In this document: piece after piece, positions 44,768 to 52,594 of the stretch
Layout: each line of letters begins with the position of its first letter
How positions within the stretch are numbered: position 1 is the stretch's first letter
NCBI RefSeq assembly: GCF_964065165.1
Contig: NZ_OZ061549.1
Span: 2,480,001-2,544,000 of the forward strand
Direction: 5' to 3'
Length of the DNA stretch: 64,000 bases
DNA from: Levilactobacillus yonginensis
Lineage (GTDB): Bacteria; Bacillota; Bacilli; Lactobacillales; Lactobacillaceae
Position numbers and translations under genes: made by a program
Notes under the pieces: generated by a model
The model's input: only the letters and a program-made list of their open reading frames with translations
Told to the model about the DNA's origin: nothing
Database searches by the model: none

Positions 44768-44806
44768 AAATGGTCGGGGTCGCCGAGAGCGGTTCTGGCC
44801 ATTTTT
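44768..44806 (+). terminator. Terminator of the ara operon
   Basis: AAATGGTC pairs with GGCCATTT, with partial inner pairing, followed by T. It lies directly before the tandem repeat copies. Confidence 0.65.
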
Positions 44807-44829
44807 CTTTCTACGAATTGGTGTGGAGA

Positions 44830-45007
44830 CCGCCTGCGGCTGCCAGGAGTGGCGCTGTGGGGTCGCTTCAGCCTGAAAAGCGGGCTTCTCGCTCGACTTG
44901 AAACCACACGAAGCCCGTGTGTTTCCAAGCTCGCCCCATGTTCTAAGCCGACCAAAAGCGTCGACTAAGAACATCGACACAGCGCCACTCCTGGCTGCCT
45001 CCGGCTC
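44830..45007 (+). repeat. Dispersed inverted-end repeat, copy C (tandem with D)
   Basis: CTGCCAGGAGTGGCGCTGTG at the left is mirrored by CACAGCGCCACTCCTGGCTG at the right, with GCCTCCGGCTCC at the outer end. Interior blocks GGGCTTCTCGCTCGACTTGAA and AGCCCGTGTGTTTCCAAGCTCG recur in copy D. Confidence 0.85.
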
Positions 45008-45107
45008 CAAACTGATGTGTCGGGTGGATAGCCGCTTGCTCTCGGCTTAATTGTTTGACTGGTGGTATGGGGATGGTGTTATGAAGTTTAAGTGGATGGA
45101 CACCATA

Positions 45108-45286
45108 GCCGCCTGCGGCCGCCAGGGGCGACGCTGTGGGGTCGCTTCAGCCAAAGTGCGGGCTTCTCGCTCGACTTGAAATCACACCAAGCCCGTGTGT
45201 TTCCAAGCTCGTCCCATGTTCTAAGCCGACCCCAAACGTCGACTAAGAACATCGACACAGCGCCACTCCAGGCTGCCTCCGGCTCC
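45108..45286 (+). repeat. Dispersed inverted-end repeat, copy D (tandem with C)
   Basis: Nearly identical to copy C over its whole length, offset by about 278 bases. The flank after each copy (TTTGACTGGTGG then ATGG) is also duplicated, showing a tandem duplication of element plus flank. A third start-like remnant (ATAGCCACCTGGCAG) appears near 45371. Long open frames crossing these copies are judged non-coding. Confidence 0.85.
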
Positions 45287-45515
45287 AAACTGAGGTGGTA
45301 AGCAGTTAGCGCCTTTCTCTCAGCTTCATTGTCTGTTTGACTGGTGGCATGGAGCTTAAATGGAAGAACTATAGCCACCTGGCAGTTTCCGGCTACATTC
45401 AGATAAGCATGGTCGTGAAAGAATGGGTCCTTGGTATCGTGACTGACATGTTGTCATGTGCTCAAGTAAGAGGCGATTTGTGACAATAATATTCTAATAA
45501 AAATGGAGGTAAATT

Positions 45516-46079
45516 ATGGCTAAGACAGAACAAGAAAAAATGGTTACCGGTGAATTGTTTGACGTCTATGACGCTGAATTAGTTGCGCAGCGGGATGCTG
45601 CTCGGCAACAGGTGGAGGCATTTAATGCGCTCGGGGAAAGCAATCCTGAGGAAAGTGAGCGGTTGATCCGAAAGCTTTTCGGTGCCACTGGCGAGTCAGT
45701 GAGTGTGCATCCCACGTTTCGGTGTGACTATGGCTATAATATTTATGTCGATGACGATTTCTTCGCCAACTATGACTGTGTCATGCTGGACGTAGGTCCC
45801 ATTCACATTGGCAAACACTGCCTGTTGGGGCCGAAAGTTCAGATTTATTCCGTCAATCATCCAGCTGAGCCAGAGCTGCGGCGTAATGGTGCCATGGGTA
45901 TTGGCAAGCCCGTTACGCTGGGGGATGACGTCTGGGTCGGTGGTGGTGCCATTATCTGTCCGGGGGTTACGCTGGGCAACAACGTGATTGTCGGTGCCGG
46001 TAGTGTGGTTACCAAGTCATTCGGTGATAACGTCGTCGTAGCGGGTAACCCGGCACGAGTCGTTAAGAATTTAAAATAA
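45516..46079 (+). CDS. Sugar O-acetyltransferase (maltose/galactoside acetyltransferase type), second paralogue
   Basis: A 187-residue hexapeptide-repeat enzyme, paralogue of the gene at 37010. It has the Mac domain (EKMVTGELFDVYDAELVAQR), CDYGYNIYVDDDFFANYDCVMLD, the catalytic His in YSVNHPAEPE, and GDDVWVGGGAIICPGVTLGNNVIVGAGSVV, ending GNPARVVKNL. It transfers acetyl from acetyl-CoA to a sugar, physiological acceptor unknown. A GGAGG site precedes the ATG. Lies just outside the ara operon beyond its terminator. Confidence 0.88.
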   Translation: MAKTEQEKMVTGELFDVYDAELVAQRDAARQQVEAFNALGESNPEESERLIRKLFGATGESVSVHPTFRCDYGYNIYVDDDFFANYDCVMLDVGPIHIGKHCLLGPKVQIYSVNHPAEPELRRNGAMGIGKPVTLGDDVWVGGGAIICPGVTLGNNVIVGAGSVVTKSFGDNVVVAGNPARVVKNLK

Positions 46080-46149
46080 GTCGTTTCCCCAGTTTGTTAG
46101 GGATTAGGCGGTTTGCAAAGCGAACGACCAGTCGTTCTCGAAAATAAAT

Positions 46150-46197
46150 AAAAAGTCTGGTAATCAACGTCGCGGTGACGTGACTACCAGACTTTTT
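46150..46197 (+). terminator. Terminator after the second acetyltransferase
   Basis: AAAAAGTCTGGTA pairs with TACCAGACTTTTT, with extra pairing ACGTC/GACGT inside. The 215 bases from here to 46412 contain a small hairpin (GACGTCGAC/GTCGATGTC at 46289-46312) and no gene. Confidence 0.85.
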
Positions 46198-46412
46198 GGA
46201 TTTTGTGAACGACAAATGGTTCAATGGTCCTTCGAATGGCTAAATTGATTTCAGCTTAATGTGTATAGCCTCCGGTTACTAGGCATGACGTCGACAATAT
46301 AGTCGATGTCATTTCTAACTAGAACTCCTGGATAAGAGCTGGTACGCAGGCCGCAGCCAAAGGTGGGCTTAACCATTAAGGATGACGACTTAACTAACCA
46401 GCAGGGTTGAGG

Positions 46413-46625
46413 CTAAAGAAAACAGCCCATCGCGCCCCAATTAGCCATTCCTAGCCAGCCGCCCATCCCCAGTAGGCCAACGGCGATAAGCGCAAAGATA
46501 CTCAGTAAGACCACCGTATCTGTATCACGCCCCGTTTTCGGAACTAATTTTGCCACAATAAATATCAACAGTGCCAGACCACTAATAAAAATTAGTGTAC
46601 CGGTTAATAAACTGCCACCCATCAT
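46413..46625 (-). CDS. Small membrane protein, 70 residues
   Basis: Two hydrophobic helices (LLTGTLIFISGLALLIFIVA and VVLLSIFALIAVGLLGMGGWL) joined by a charged loop KLVPKTGRDTDT, so both ends should lie on the same side of the membrane. GGGGGAG precedes two adjacent ATG codons (46625, 46622). I do not recognise a family. Isolated minus-strand gene. Confidence 0.6.
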   Translation of the reverse strand: MMGGSLLTGTLIFISGLALLIFIVAKLVPKTGRDTDTVVLLSIFALIAVGLLGMGGWLGMANWGAMGCFL

Positions 46626-46842
46626 TATACATCTCCCCCTTCATAGGTTTTATTATACCGACTTTTCTCGAGAAAGGGTGAAATGGCTCCCGTGTTTTTT
46701 GGGCCTATGGTAAAATATAAGGTAATTGTAAGAGAATGTGCGAGCAGCTATCAGTTAATGCGCGTTTCAATGATAGTGAAGGCCTTGGGATACTATCCTA
46801 GATGTCTTAGGCACGACTAGACTGCCAGAAGGGGTGACAGAG

Positions 46843-47160
46843 ATGATTGATCGGATTGAAGCAAGTGCGGATGCTTTGTGGGTGACACCGCAGGAAGAGG
46901 GGATTTTGCGGTTGGGTTTTGCGGACGATGGGCGCGAGATGTTAGGGCCCGTAACTAAAATTTCCTGGTTAGCGACGACTGGTCCTCTTAAGCTGGGAAC
47001 GCCATTCATGGTGGTGACCGGTGAGACGGATGAACTCACGTTACGGTCGCCCTTTGCCGGCAAGATTCTACAGATTAACTCGGAGTTAGCCGACCATCCA
47101 GAGCGGTTAAACAACCGTAACGATGATTTAGACTGGATGCTTGATTTAGCTGATGATTAG
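46843..47160 (+). CDS. GcvH-like protein lacking the lipoyl-lysine
   Basis: A 105-residue protein with the barrel-sandwich outline of glycine cleavage H proteins: LWVTPQEEGILRLGFADDGREMLGPVTKIS, then the hairpin region VTGETDELTLRSPFAGKILQINSEL and a C-terminal NNRNDDLDWMLDL. In true GcvH the hairpin reads ES-VK-A with the lipoylated Lys; here Glu and Leu occupy that site and no lysine lies at the turn. No gcvT or gcvP is nearby. It heads an apparent operon with the pseudouridine synthase (15-base gap). Role unknown. Confidence 0.7.
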   Translation: MIDRIEASADALWVTPQEEGILRLGFADDGREMLGPVTKISWLATTGPLKLGTPFMVVTGETDELTLRSPFAGKILQINSELADHPERLNNRNDDLDWMLDLADD

Positions 47161-47175
47161 GGAGGAAGCGTCCGC

Positions 47176-48063
47176 ATGGAATTGACGTGGCAGGTCACAG
47201 AACCGGTGACGAGCTTAAAACGTTTTTTAAACAATCAGGGTGTGAGTCACCGGGTCTTTAGTGATCTCAAACAATCAGGGACCATTCGAGTCAATGGCCA
47301 AGAGGTAACGCCCGCCGTAACGCTAAACGTTGGGGATATCGTAGTGGTTAGTTTGCCCGCAGAAGTAGCTGATGATGCTGTGGCGACGAGTCACGAAGCC
47401 ATCAACGTGGTGTTTGAAAACCGAGATTGGCTGGTCGTAGACAAACCGGCCGGCCTCAACGTCGTTCCCGGACCCGCCAACCGGACGGATACCTTGGTCA
47501 ATCGAATCAAGGGATACTGGTTGGATGAGCATGCAGAGAACCAGGTGCCGCATATTGTGACGCGCCTCGACCGCTTTACCAGTGGTCTTGTGTGGGTCGC
47601 TCGGCACCGGCTAGCCAATAGTTTAGCTAGCCAGCTGCAGGCGGCTCACCAGGTAGATAAACGTTACTTGGCCGTTGTCACTGGTCAACTTACCGAAGAC
47701 CATGGCTTGATCGATGCCCCGTTAGCCTCGGATCCCGCTGGGTACAACCAAATGGTTTCACCCGACGGTAAGCCCGCACAGACGGAGTATTGGGTGCAGA
47801 AACGCTTCACAAACGCTACCCTGGTCAAGGTGCAACTCCACACGGGGCGGACTCACCAGATTCGGGCGCATTTTACCCACTTAGGCCACCCGCTAGTAGG
47901 GGATGAGTTGTACGGCGGCCCCCAGTTAGGTCAGATGACCAGACAGGCCTTACACGCACAGTCACTGGCTTTTACCGATCCGTTTACGCATGAACAGCGG
48001 TCGTTTGTGAGTGAGCCACCAACTGACTGGCAGCAATTGATTCAATCGTTAACCAAGGAGTGA
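47176..48063 (+). CDS. RluA-family RNA pseudouridine synthase
   Basis: A 295-residue enzyme with an N-terminal S4-like RNA-binding domain (LKRFLNNQGVSHRVFSDLKQSGTIRVNG). The catalytic domain has VDKPAGLNVVPG, HIVTRLDRFTSGLVWVAR with the catalytic Asp, and LHTGRTHQIRAHFTHLGHPLVGDELYG. It isomerises specific uridines in rRNA or tRNA; the exact site cannot be assigned from sequence alone. GGAGG precedes the ATG. Its stop lies six bases before the next start. Confidence 0.92.
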   Translation: MELTWQVTEPVTSLKRFLNNQGVSHRVFSDLKQSGTIRVNGQEVTPAVTLNVGDIVVVSLPAEVADDAVATSHEAINVVFENRDWLVVDKPAGLNVVPGPANRTDTLVNRIKGYWLDEHAENQVPHIVTRLDRFTSGLVWVARHRLANSLASQLQAAHQVDKRYLAVVTGQLTEDHGLIDAPLASDPAGYNQMVSPDGKPAQTEYWVQKRFTNATLVKVQLHTGRTHQIRAHFTHLGHPLVGDELYGGPQLGQMTRQALHAQSLAFTDPFTHEQRSFVSEPPTDWQQLIQSLTKE

Positions 48064-48068
48064 GAAAC

Positions 48069-48839
48069 GTGGCCGAGAATCAAATAAAATGTTTGGTGGA
48101 CGGTGTGTCCGTCTCATTAGAAACGAGTCTACAACTGAACGAGCTAGAAGTGGGCCTGCGGAACCGCATTAAGCGGGATTATCCGCAGGCGAAGGTCACA
48201 GATTATATCTGTGGGCATCACCTGTTGAAGTATCGGTTGGAACACGTTGATGCCATGATCAACGCCGATCTAAAGCAAACCAAAAAGATTAACCACAAGC
48301 TGACCAAAGCACTGCAGAGCGATGACTACGATATTATCGATGTCAATGATTCTCTGAAGGAAAGCCTGACTTTTGGTCAAAAGGTATCGGATGATGTGGC
48401 CCGGTTTGGTGGGTCATGGGGGTTTATCTTTGTCTTCATGTTCGTCCTAATTGGCTGGATGATTGTCAATGGGCTCCACTTATTTGGGGTCAACTTTGAC
48501 AACTACCCCTTCATTCTGTTAAATTTAGTTCTGAGCTGTGTCGCGGCGATTCAGGCCCCAATCATTATGATGAGTCAGAACCGTTCCGCCGACCGGGACC
48601 GGATGATGGCCGAAAATGACTACCATGTTAACTTGAAGTCCGAACACGAACTGCGGTTACTTCACGCTAAGGTTGATCATTTAGCGCAGAACCAGGTCCC
48701 CCATACTATGGAGATCGAACGGTTTCAGTTAGAAATTTTAGGTGAAATTCGTCAAGAACTAGCCGAATTGCGGGAGGCAAAGGCCGCCGCTTCGACAGAA
48801 CGAAGGGAGTCTCACCATGAGAACGTGGATAACCGCTAG
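48069..48839 (+). CDS. DUF1003-family membrane protein
   Basis: A 256-residue protein with a cytoplasmic N-terminal half. Two membrane helices lie around residues 120-165 (WGFIFVFMFVLIGWMIVNGL and PFILLNLVLSCVAAIQAPII), then the DUF1003 hallmark MSQNRSADRDRMMAENDYHVNLKSE and a coiled coil to the end. Function of the family is unknown. I use GTG 48069, eight bases after AAGGAG; a GTG at 48060 overlapping the previous stop is an alternative. Confidence 0.85.
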   Translation: MAENQIKCLVDGVSVSLETSLQLNELEVGLRNRIKRDYPQAKVTDYICGHHLLKYRLEHVDAMINADLKQTKKINHKLTKALQSDDYDIIDVNDSLKESLTFGQKVSDDVARFGGSWGFIFVFMFVLIGWMIVNGLHLFGVNFDNYPFILLNLVLSCVAAIQAPIIMMSQNRSADRDRMMAENDYHVNLKSEHELRLLHAKVDHLAQNQVPHTMEIERFQLEILGEIRQELAELREAKAAASTERRESHHENVDNR

Positions 48840-48900
48840 TGCGCTGTTTATCGTTGGACTAGTCTTTGGCCAACGGGTTGCAGGACGTGTGACCCATTAA
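48817..48900 (+). CDS. Putative 27-residue membrane peptide
   Basis: An ATG eight bases after AAGGGAG, inside the 3' end of the DUF1003 gene in another frame. It encodes MRTWITASALFIVGLVFGQR and seven more residues, a single hydrophobic helix with a basic tail. Overlapping start and good ribosome site suggest translational coupling. It would belong to the same operon. No homology can be judged at this length. Confidence 0.45.
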   Translation: MRTWITASALFIVGLVFGQRVAGRVTH

Positions 48901-48984
48901 TTAAATAGGGCAGTTAGCAAATCCTTTGACAAAAGTGCAATCCTCCGGTAGTCTAGTGAATGAACTAGAAATGGAGGATTTTTT

Positions 48985-49572
48985 TTGATAATTCGTGAAG
49001 CTCGACCGACGGATGCGCCTCAGATAGCACCGTTGATGAACTTGATTTACGACGAGATGGAACTGACCGACCTCGAGGACGTACCTGGCCCCGACTTATT
49101 GAAGGTCATCACGGCGGCTTACCGCACGCGGACTTACCTGTCCGGTGCGGCAACCACGGTGGTGGCCGAGGCCAATGGCCATGTCGTTGGGGTAGCATTT
49201 GGCTACCCTGGCGAAAATGAAGACATCGTGGAAGATGTGATTACGCAGTTGACGGCTGAGAGTGCTGCATTCGACGGCCCGCTGGAAGCGGACTCCGAGA
49301 CGGCACCGGGTGAATGGTATCTGGATTCACTTGCTGTTTCTCCTGATCACCAGGGTATGGGTATTGGTCGCAAGTTATTGCGGGCTTTACCAATCTACGC
49401 CCAACGCGATCGCCAATCCGTCATCGGGTTGAACGTTGACTTTGAAAATCCTGGCGCCATGAAGTTATATGAGCGAATGGGGTATGAAGTGACTGGAACC
49501 CAGATGATCGGTGATCATGACTACTACCACATGCAACTTGAGATTGGGAAACCAATCAGCATCGCAAATTAA
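48985..49572 (+). CDS. GNAT-family N-acetyltransferase
   Basis: A 195-residue acetyltransferase with canonical motifs: VVAEANGHVVGVAFGYPGE, WYLDSLAVSPDHQGMGIGRKLLRALP containing the acetyl-CoA loop QGMGIG, and GLNVDFENPGAMKLYERMGY. It starts at TTG 48985 following ATGGAGGA. Substrate unknown; related in style to the GNAT protein after coaA, which shares the WYLDxLxV block. Confidence 0.85.
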   Translation: MIIREARPTDAPQIAPLMNLIYDEMELTDLEDVPGPDLLKVITAAYRTRTYLSGAATTVVAEANGHVVGVAFGYPGENEDIVEDVITQLTAESAAFDGPLEADSETAPGEWYLDSLAVSPDHQGMGIGRKLLRALPIYAQRDRQSVIGLNVDFENPGAMKLYERMGYEVTGTQMIGDHDYYHMQLEIGKPISIAN

Positions 49573-49584
49573 AGACTATTGAGG

Positions 49585-49616
49585 AGACGACCGTCAAGTG
49601 GGTCGTCTTTTTTTTT
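49585..49616 (+). terminator. Terminator after the GNAT gene
   Basis: AGACGACC pairs with GGGTCGTCT followed by nine T. Confidence 0.85.
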
Positions 49617-49629
49617 GAGCACGGTTTTA

Positions 49630-49660
49630 TGTTGTAAATACAACAAAAGTACGCTAGAAT
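49630..49660 (+). promoter_or_regulatory. MarR promoter with overlapping perfect inverted repeat
   Basis: TGTTGTA and TACAACA form a perfect 7-bp inverted repeat with two central bases at 49630-49645. It covers the -35 TTGTAA (49632-49637), which is 17 bases from the -10 TAGAAT (49655-49660). The position suggests autorepression by the MarR protein encoded downstream. Confidence 0.7.
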
Positions 49661-49686
49661 AATGATTATTGAAAGGGGCGAGTCCA

Positions 49687-50139
49687 GTGCCAGAAGTTTT
49701 AAGAACGGTGGGGAGCATTGCCCGCGCGTTAGATTCAATCGCTAATCATGAGTTTCAGCAGGTCGCCCTCACTAAGGGGCAGTACCTGTACTTAGCCCGG
49801 GTGGCCGAACATCCCGGCATCATTCAAGAACGGCTGGCGGAGTTGTTAAAAGTTGACCGGACCACGGCTGCGCGGGCGATTGCCAAATTGACCAAGCTGG
49901 GTCTGTTAGAGAAACGAGCAGACCCTCAGAATAAAAAAATCAGAAGACTTTACTTGACGAGCAGTGGCGCCGATATTTATCCCTTAGTTAAACGGGAGAA
50001 TGACTATTCTAACGCTCAGGCGTTACGGGGATTCACGCCTGACGAAGCCAGTCAGCTGGCCGACTTTTTGGCAAGGGTCGACGTTAACGTGGCTCAGGAT
50101 TGGCGCGATGTCAAAAGTGGCAAGCAACGGCAATATTAA
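49687..50139 (+). CDS. MarR-family transcriptional regulator
   Basis: A 150-residue winged-helix protein: LTKGQYLYLARVAEHPGIIQERLAELLKVDRTTAARAIAKLTKLGLLEKRADPQNKKIRRLYLTSSG spans the DNA-binding core, followed by a helical dimerisation end. GTG 49687 is chosen for its GGGGCGAG spacing; TTG 49669 is an alternative. It is followed 13 bases later by a GNAT gene, a common MarR-GNAT pair, so it may control that enzyme and itself. Confidence 0.85.
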   Translation: MPEVLRTVGSIARALDSIANHEFQQVALTKGQYLYLARVAEHPGIIQERLAELLKVDRTTAARAIAKLTKLGLLEKRADPQNKKIRRLYLTSSGADIYPLVKRENDYSNAQALRGFTPDEASQLADFLARVDVNVAQDWRDVKSGKQRQY

Positions 50140-50152
50140 GGAGAGTGAGTAG

Positions 50153-50671
50153 ATGACTGGAGAAATCAAACAGTGCACCACCGCCGACTTGAAGCAGCTA
50201 CAAGCTATTAGTCGGACGACGTTTACGGATACCTATGGGGCGGTGAATACGCCGGCTGACCTTCAAGAATATCTAACGGAGTCGTACAGTGATGACCAGC
50301 TATTAAGTGAGTTACAGCAACTAACCACCCAATTTGACTTCATTTACGTGGAGAACGTGTTAGCAGGGTATCTGAAGCTCAACTGGGGGCCGACACAATC
50401 CGAACATTATGGGGATGAGCTGCTAGAGATCGAAAGAATTTATATCTTACCGGCTTTCAAACGCCAGGGTCTAGGTCAACAGTTCTATCAACACGCCATC
50501 GCGACGGCCCAGAAGTTAGGAAAGCAGGCCATCTGGCTGGGCGTGTGGGAACATAACCCAGCAGCTCAGGAATTTTATCACCGGATGGGCTTTAAACAAA
50601 TTGGCGATCACCGCTTTCAATTGGGCACTGATCCGCAGCGTGATTTAATTCTACGGAAAACGCTGGTATAA
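50153..50671 (+). CDS. GNAT-family N-acetyltransferase
   Basis: A 172-residue acetyltransferase with LQAISRTTFTDTYG at the start, LEIERIYILPAFKRQGLGQQFYQHAI containing the acetyl-CoA loop RQGLGQ, and IWLGVWEHNPAAQEFYHRMGFKQIGDHRFQLG at the end. This matches polyamine-type or PaiA-like acetyltransferases in outline, so a small amine substrate is plausible. Cotranscribed with the MarR gene. Confidence 0.85.
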   Translation: MTGEIKQCTTADLKQLQAISRTTFTDTYGAVNTPADLQEYLTESYSDDQLLSELQQLTTQFDFIYVENVLAGYLKLNWGPTQSEHYGDELLEIERIYILPAFKRQGLGQQFYQHAIATAQKLGKQAIWLGVWEHNPAAQEFYHRMGFKQIGDHRFQLGTDPQRDLILRKTLV

Positions 50672-50755
50672 TATTACCCATGCTGATTGTGCCTGGCTTT
50701 AAGTGGGCCTGAAACACAATGAATGATCCAAACAACTCAAGGAGGCGTTTAACCG

Positions 50756-51163
50756 ATGAAAGATAATTTACAAATGGGTGACGAAGAATTTGCGAAGATG
50801 ATGTTGGTCCTCAAACAACCCGTTACTCAGGCAAACCACAGGGATTACCGGTTCCTGGATGGCACCGAGACTGGTGAAATGCAGGAGATTGCGCCCAACA
50901 TCTGGGCCATGCCCGCCTACATGCAGGAGGACGACGACTTCACCATGTTCTTCCTGACCACGCAGATTGAATCGGGTGAGACCGTGATGGCATTCGCAAC
51001 TGGTGAAACCGATGGTGGTAACTTCCGTTTGAGTCAACCCCTGGTGACGGGTGCTGGTTTGAACGTGTTGAACGAGCAACAACCTAACCGGGCCAAGCGC
51101 GTTTTAAAATTCTTGAATGACATTTCTAAAGCTGATGAAGGTAGCTGGCGAATGGTCGACTAA
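50756..51163 (+). CDS. Hypothetical protein, 135 residues
   Basis: An acidic soluble protein (NLQMGDEEFAKMMLVLKQP, then TTQIESGETVMAFATGETDGGNF) without signal peptide or membrane helix, with AAGGAGG before the ATG. Family not recognised. It is followed 31 bases later by the MFS gene, so the two may be cotranscribed. Confidence 0.65.
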   Translation: MKDNLQMGDEEFAKMMLVLKQPVTQANHRDYRFLDGTETGEMQEIAPNIWAMPAYMQEDDDFTMFFLTTQIESGETVMAFATGETDGGNFRLSQPLVTGAGLNVLNEQQPNRAKRVLKFLNDISKADEGSWRMVD

Positions 51164-51194
51164 CAGACAATGACGAAGGGATGGAGGTGGTCGG

Positions 51195-52391
51195 ATGAAA
51201 CGACCGACAAAAGCCTTTAATCTGCCACTGCTGCTGGCACCCTTCATTTCCCGTTTGGGTGATGCCCTGTACTTATTTGGGTTAAATTGGTTCGTGGTCA
51301 AGGCCACGGGTAACGCCTCACTACTAGGGATTATTCAAGCCATTGGTGGGGTGGTCTTGTTCTTCGGGGATCTGCTGTGTGGGGTCGTCGTAGATAACTT
51401 TAATCGAAAGCACATTGTGGTTAGCGCAGAATTGTTGAGTGTGTTGGGCTGCCTTTTCTGTGCCTGGTGGCTGAATCCCCAACATATTACGGCGGCACCA
51501 CTAATTACGCTGACCATTTTGTTGGATATTGGGTTGGCATTCAGCCTCCCAGCAGCGAAGGCCATGATTCCGGAACTGATTACTTTAGAGGGTCGTCAAC
51601 GATTCAACGCAGTTAGCAACACACTGATTGACCTAGCAGATATTTGTTCGCCGCTATTGGGTGGGCTTCTACTAGCTCTCCATTGGTTAGATTTACGGGG
51701 ATTTTTGTTATTAAACGCGACATCATTCCTGATTTCGTTTGGACTGTACTTAAGTATTCATTATCGCAAGCCCGTTGGGGAGGCCTCACAACTGGGCGTC
51801 AAGGACAGTTTGCTCACGGGGTGGCGTTACGTGTGGCAACGACCTGGATTGGTGGAGACCATCGTGTTAGGTGGATTGATCAACGTGTTGTTTGCGGCCG
51901 TGCGCTTGGTGTTGCCGTATAACGTCAACCATCTGTACGGTGGGGACTCCTCACGATATAGTTACTTGTTGGTAGTTCTGGCGGTGGGTGGCATCTTAGG
52001 CGGCTTGCGGTTGACATTAAACCGAACTGAACCTCATCGTCGCCAAAACTATCAAGACTTGATTTTGGCGGCTGTAGCCATCTTGGTGGCGGGGCTTTGG
52101 GCCAACTACTGGGTCCTACTAGTAGTGAGCGGCATCTTTGGTTTTTGTTATTCGTGTTTTGAGATTCGGGCAATTACTATTACTCAGAATCTAACGGAGC
52201 CGGACTTTTTAGGACGGATGTTTGGTATCTTATTCCTAGCCATTGATGCCTTTCAGCCGGTTGGTAGCTTCGTTTTCGGGTTCGTAACGGACTGGCTGGC
52301 TAACCTAACGCTGGTTATCATCGGTGGTTGTCTGCTATTAGATTTAGGGATTATCAATCAGTGGTATCAACGGCTTATCCAGCGGAACTGA
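51195..52391 (+). CDS. MFS transporter (drug-efflux-like, MefA/ENT type)
   Basis: A 398-residue membrane protein with about 12 helices. LAPFISRLGDALYLFGLNW in helix 1, DLLCGVVVDNFNRKHIVV in the helix 2-3 loop, and LPAAKAMIPELI in helix 5 are typical of macrolide-efflux-like MFS proteins. Direction is probably outward, substrate unknown. The ATG follows GGAGG. No resistance determinant is adjacent. Confidence 0.8.
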   Translation: MKRPTKAFNLPLLLAPFISRLGDALYLFGLNWFVVKATGNASLLGIIQAIGGVVLFFGDLLCGVVVDNFNRKHIVVSAELLSVLGCLFCAWWLNPQHITAAPLITLTILLDIGLAFSLPAAKAMIPELITLEGRQRFNAVSNTLIDLADICSPLLGGLLLALHWLDLRGFLLLNATSFLISFGLYLSIHYRKPVGEASQLGVKDSLLTGWRYVWQRPGLVETIVLGGLINVLFAAVRLVLPYNVNHLYGGDSSRYSYLLVVLAVGGILGGLRLTLNRTEPHRRQNYQDLILAAVAILVAGLWANYWVLLVVSGIFGFCYSCFEIRAITITQNLTEPDFLGRMFGILFLAIDAFQPVGSFVFGFVTDWLANLTLVIIGGCLLLDLGIINQWYQRLIQRN

Positions 52392-52444
52392 TTAGGGAAA
52401 TAAGAGTTGACACTGCCGCTAGGCACTCCGTATAATGAATGGAA

Positions 52445-52571
52445 ATATGTTCCTTTAAAGTTGTCCCGTGAGGCAACTAAGGGTGTAACGCTTCTGGGCT
52501 AGGGGATCAGACTAGGCTGGGCTAAAGGTGGACGCGCACGGTTCCTTACGGGGACTGGCGCGTTTTTTCTA
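52445..52571 (+). promoter_or_regulatory. PyrR-type attenuator before pyrP
   Basis: The segment at 52452-52482 forms the anti-antiterminator AGTTGTCCCGTGAGGCAACT, which carries the loop sequence typical of PyrR binding sites. A terminator follows at 52531-52569 (ACGCGC paired with GCGCGT, then T). When UMP or UTP is abundant, PyrR stabilises the first hairpin and transcription ends before the permease gene. No pyrR gene lies in this window. Confidence 0.85.
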
Positions 52572-52594
52572 TCTCAGAAGTGGAGGCCTGCTAC

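Noticed and set aside
44678..45378. Several open frames of 65-110 codons on both strands
   Set aside because: They fall inside the tandem repeat copies, exist because the repeats are GC-rich and symmetrical, and resemble each other only because the DNA is repeated.
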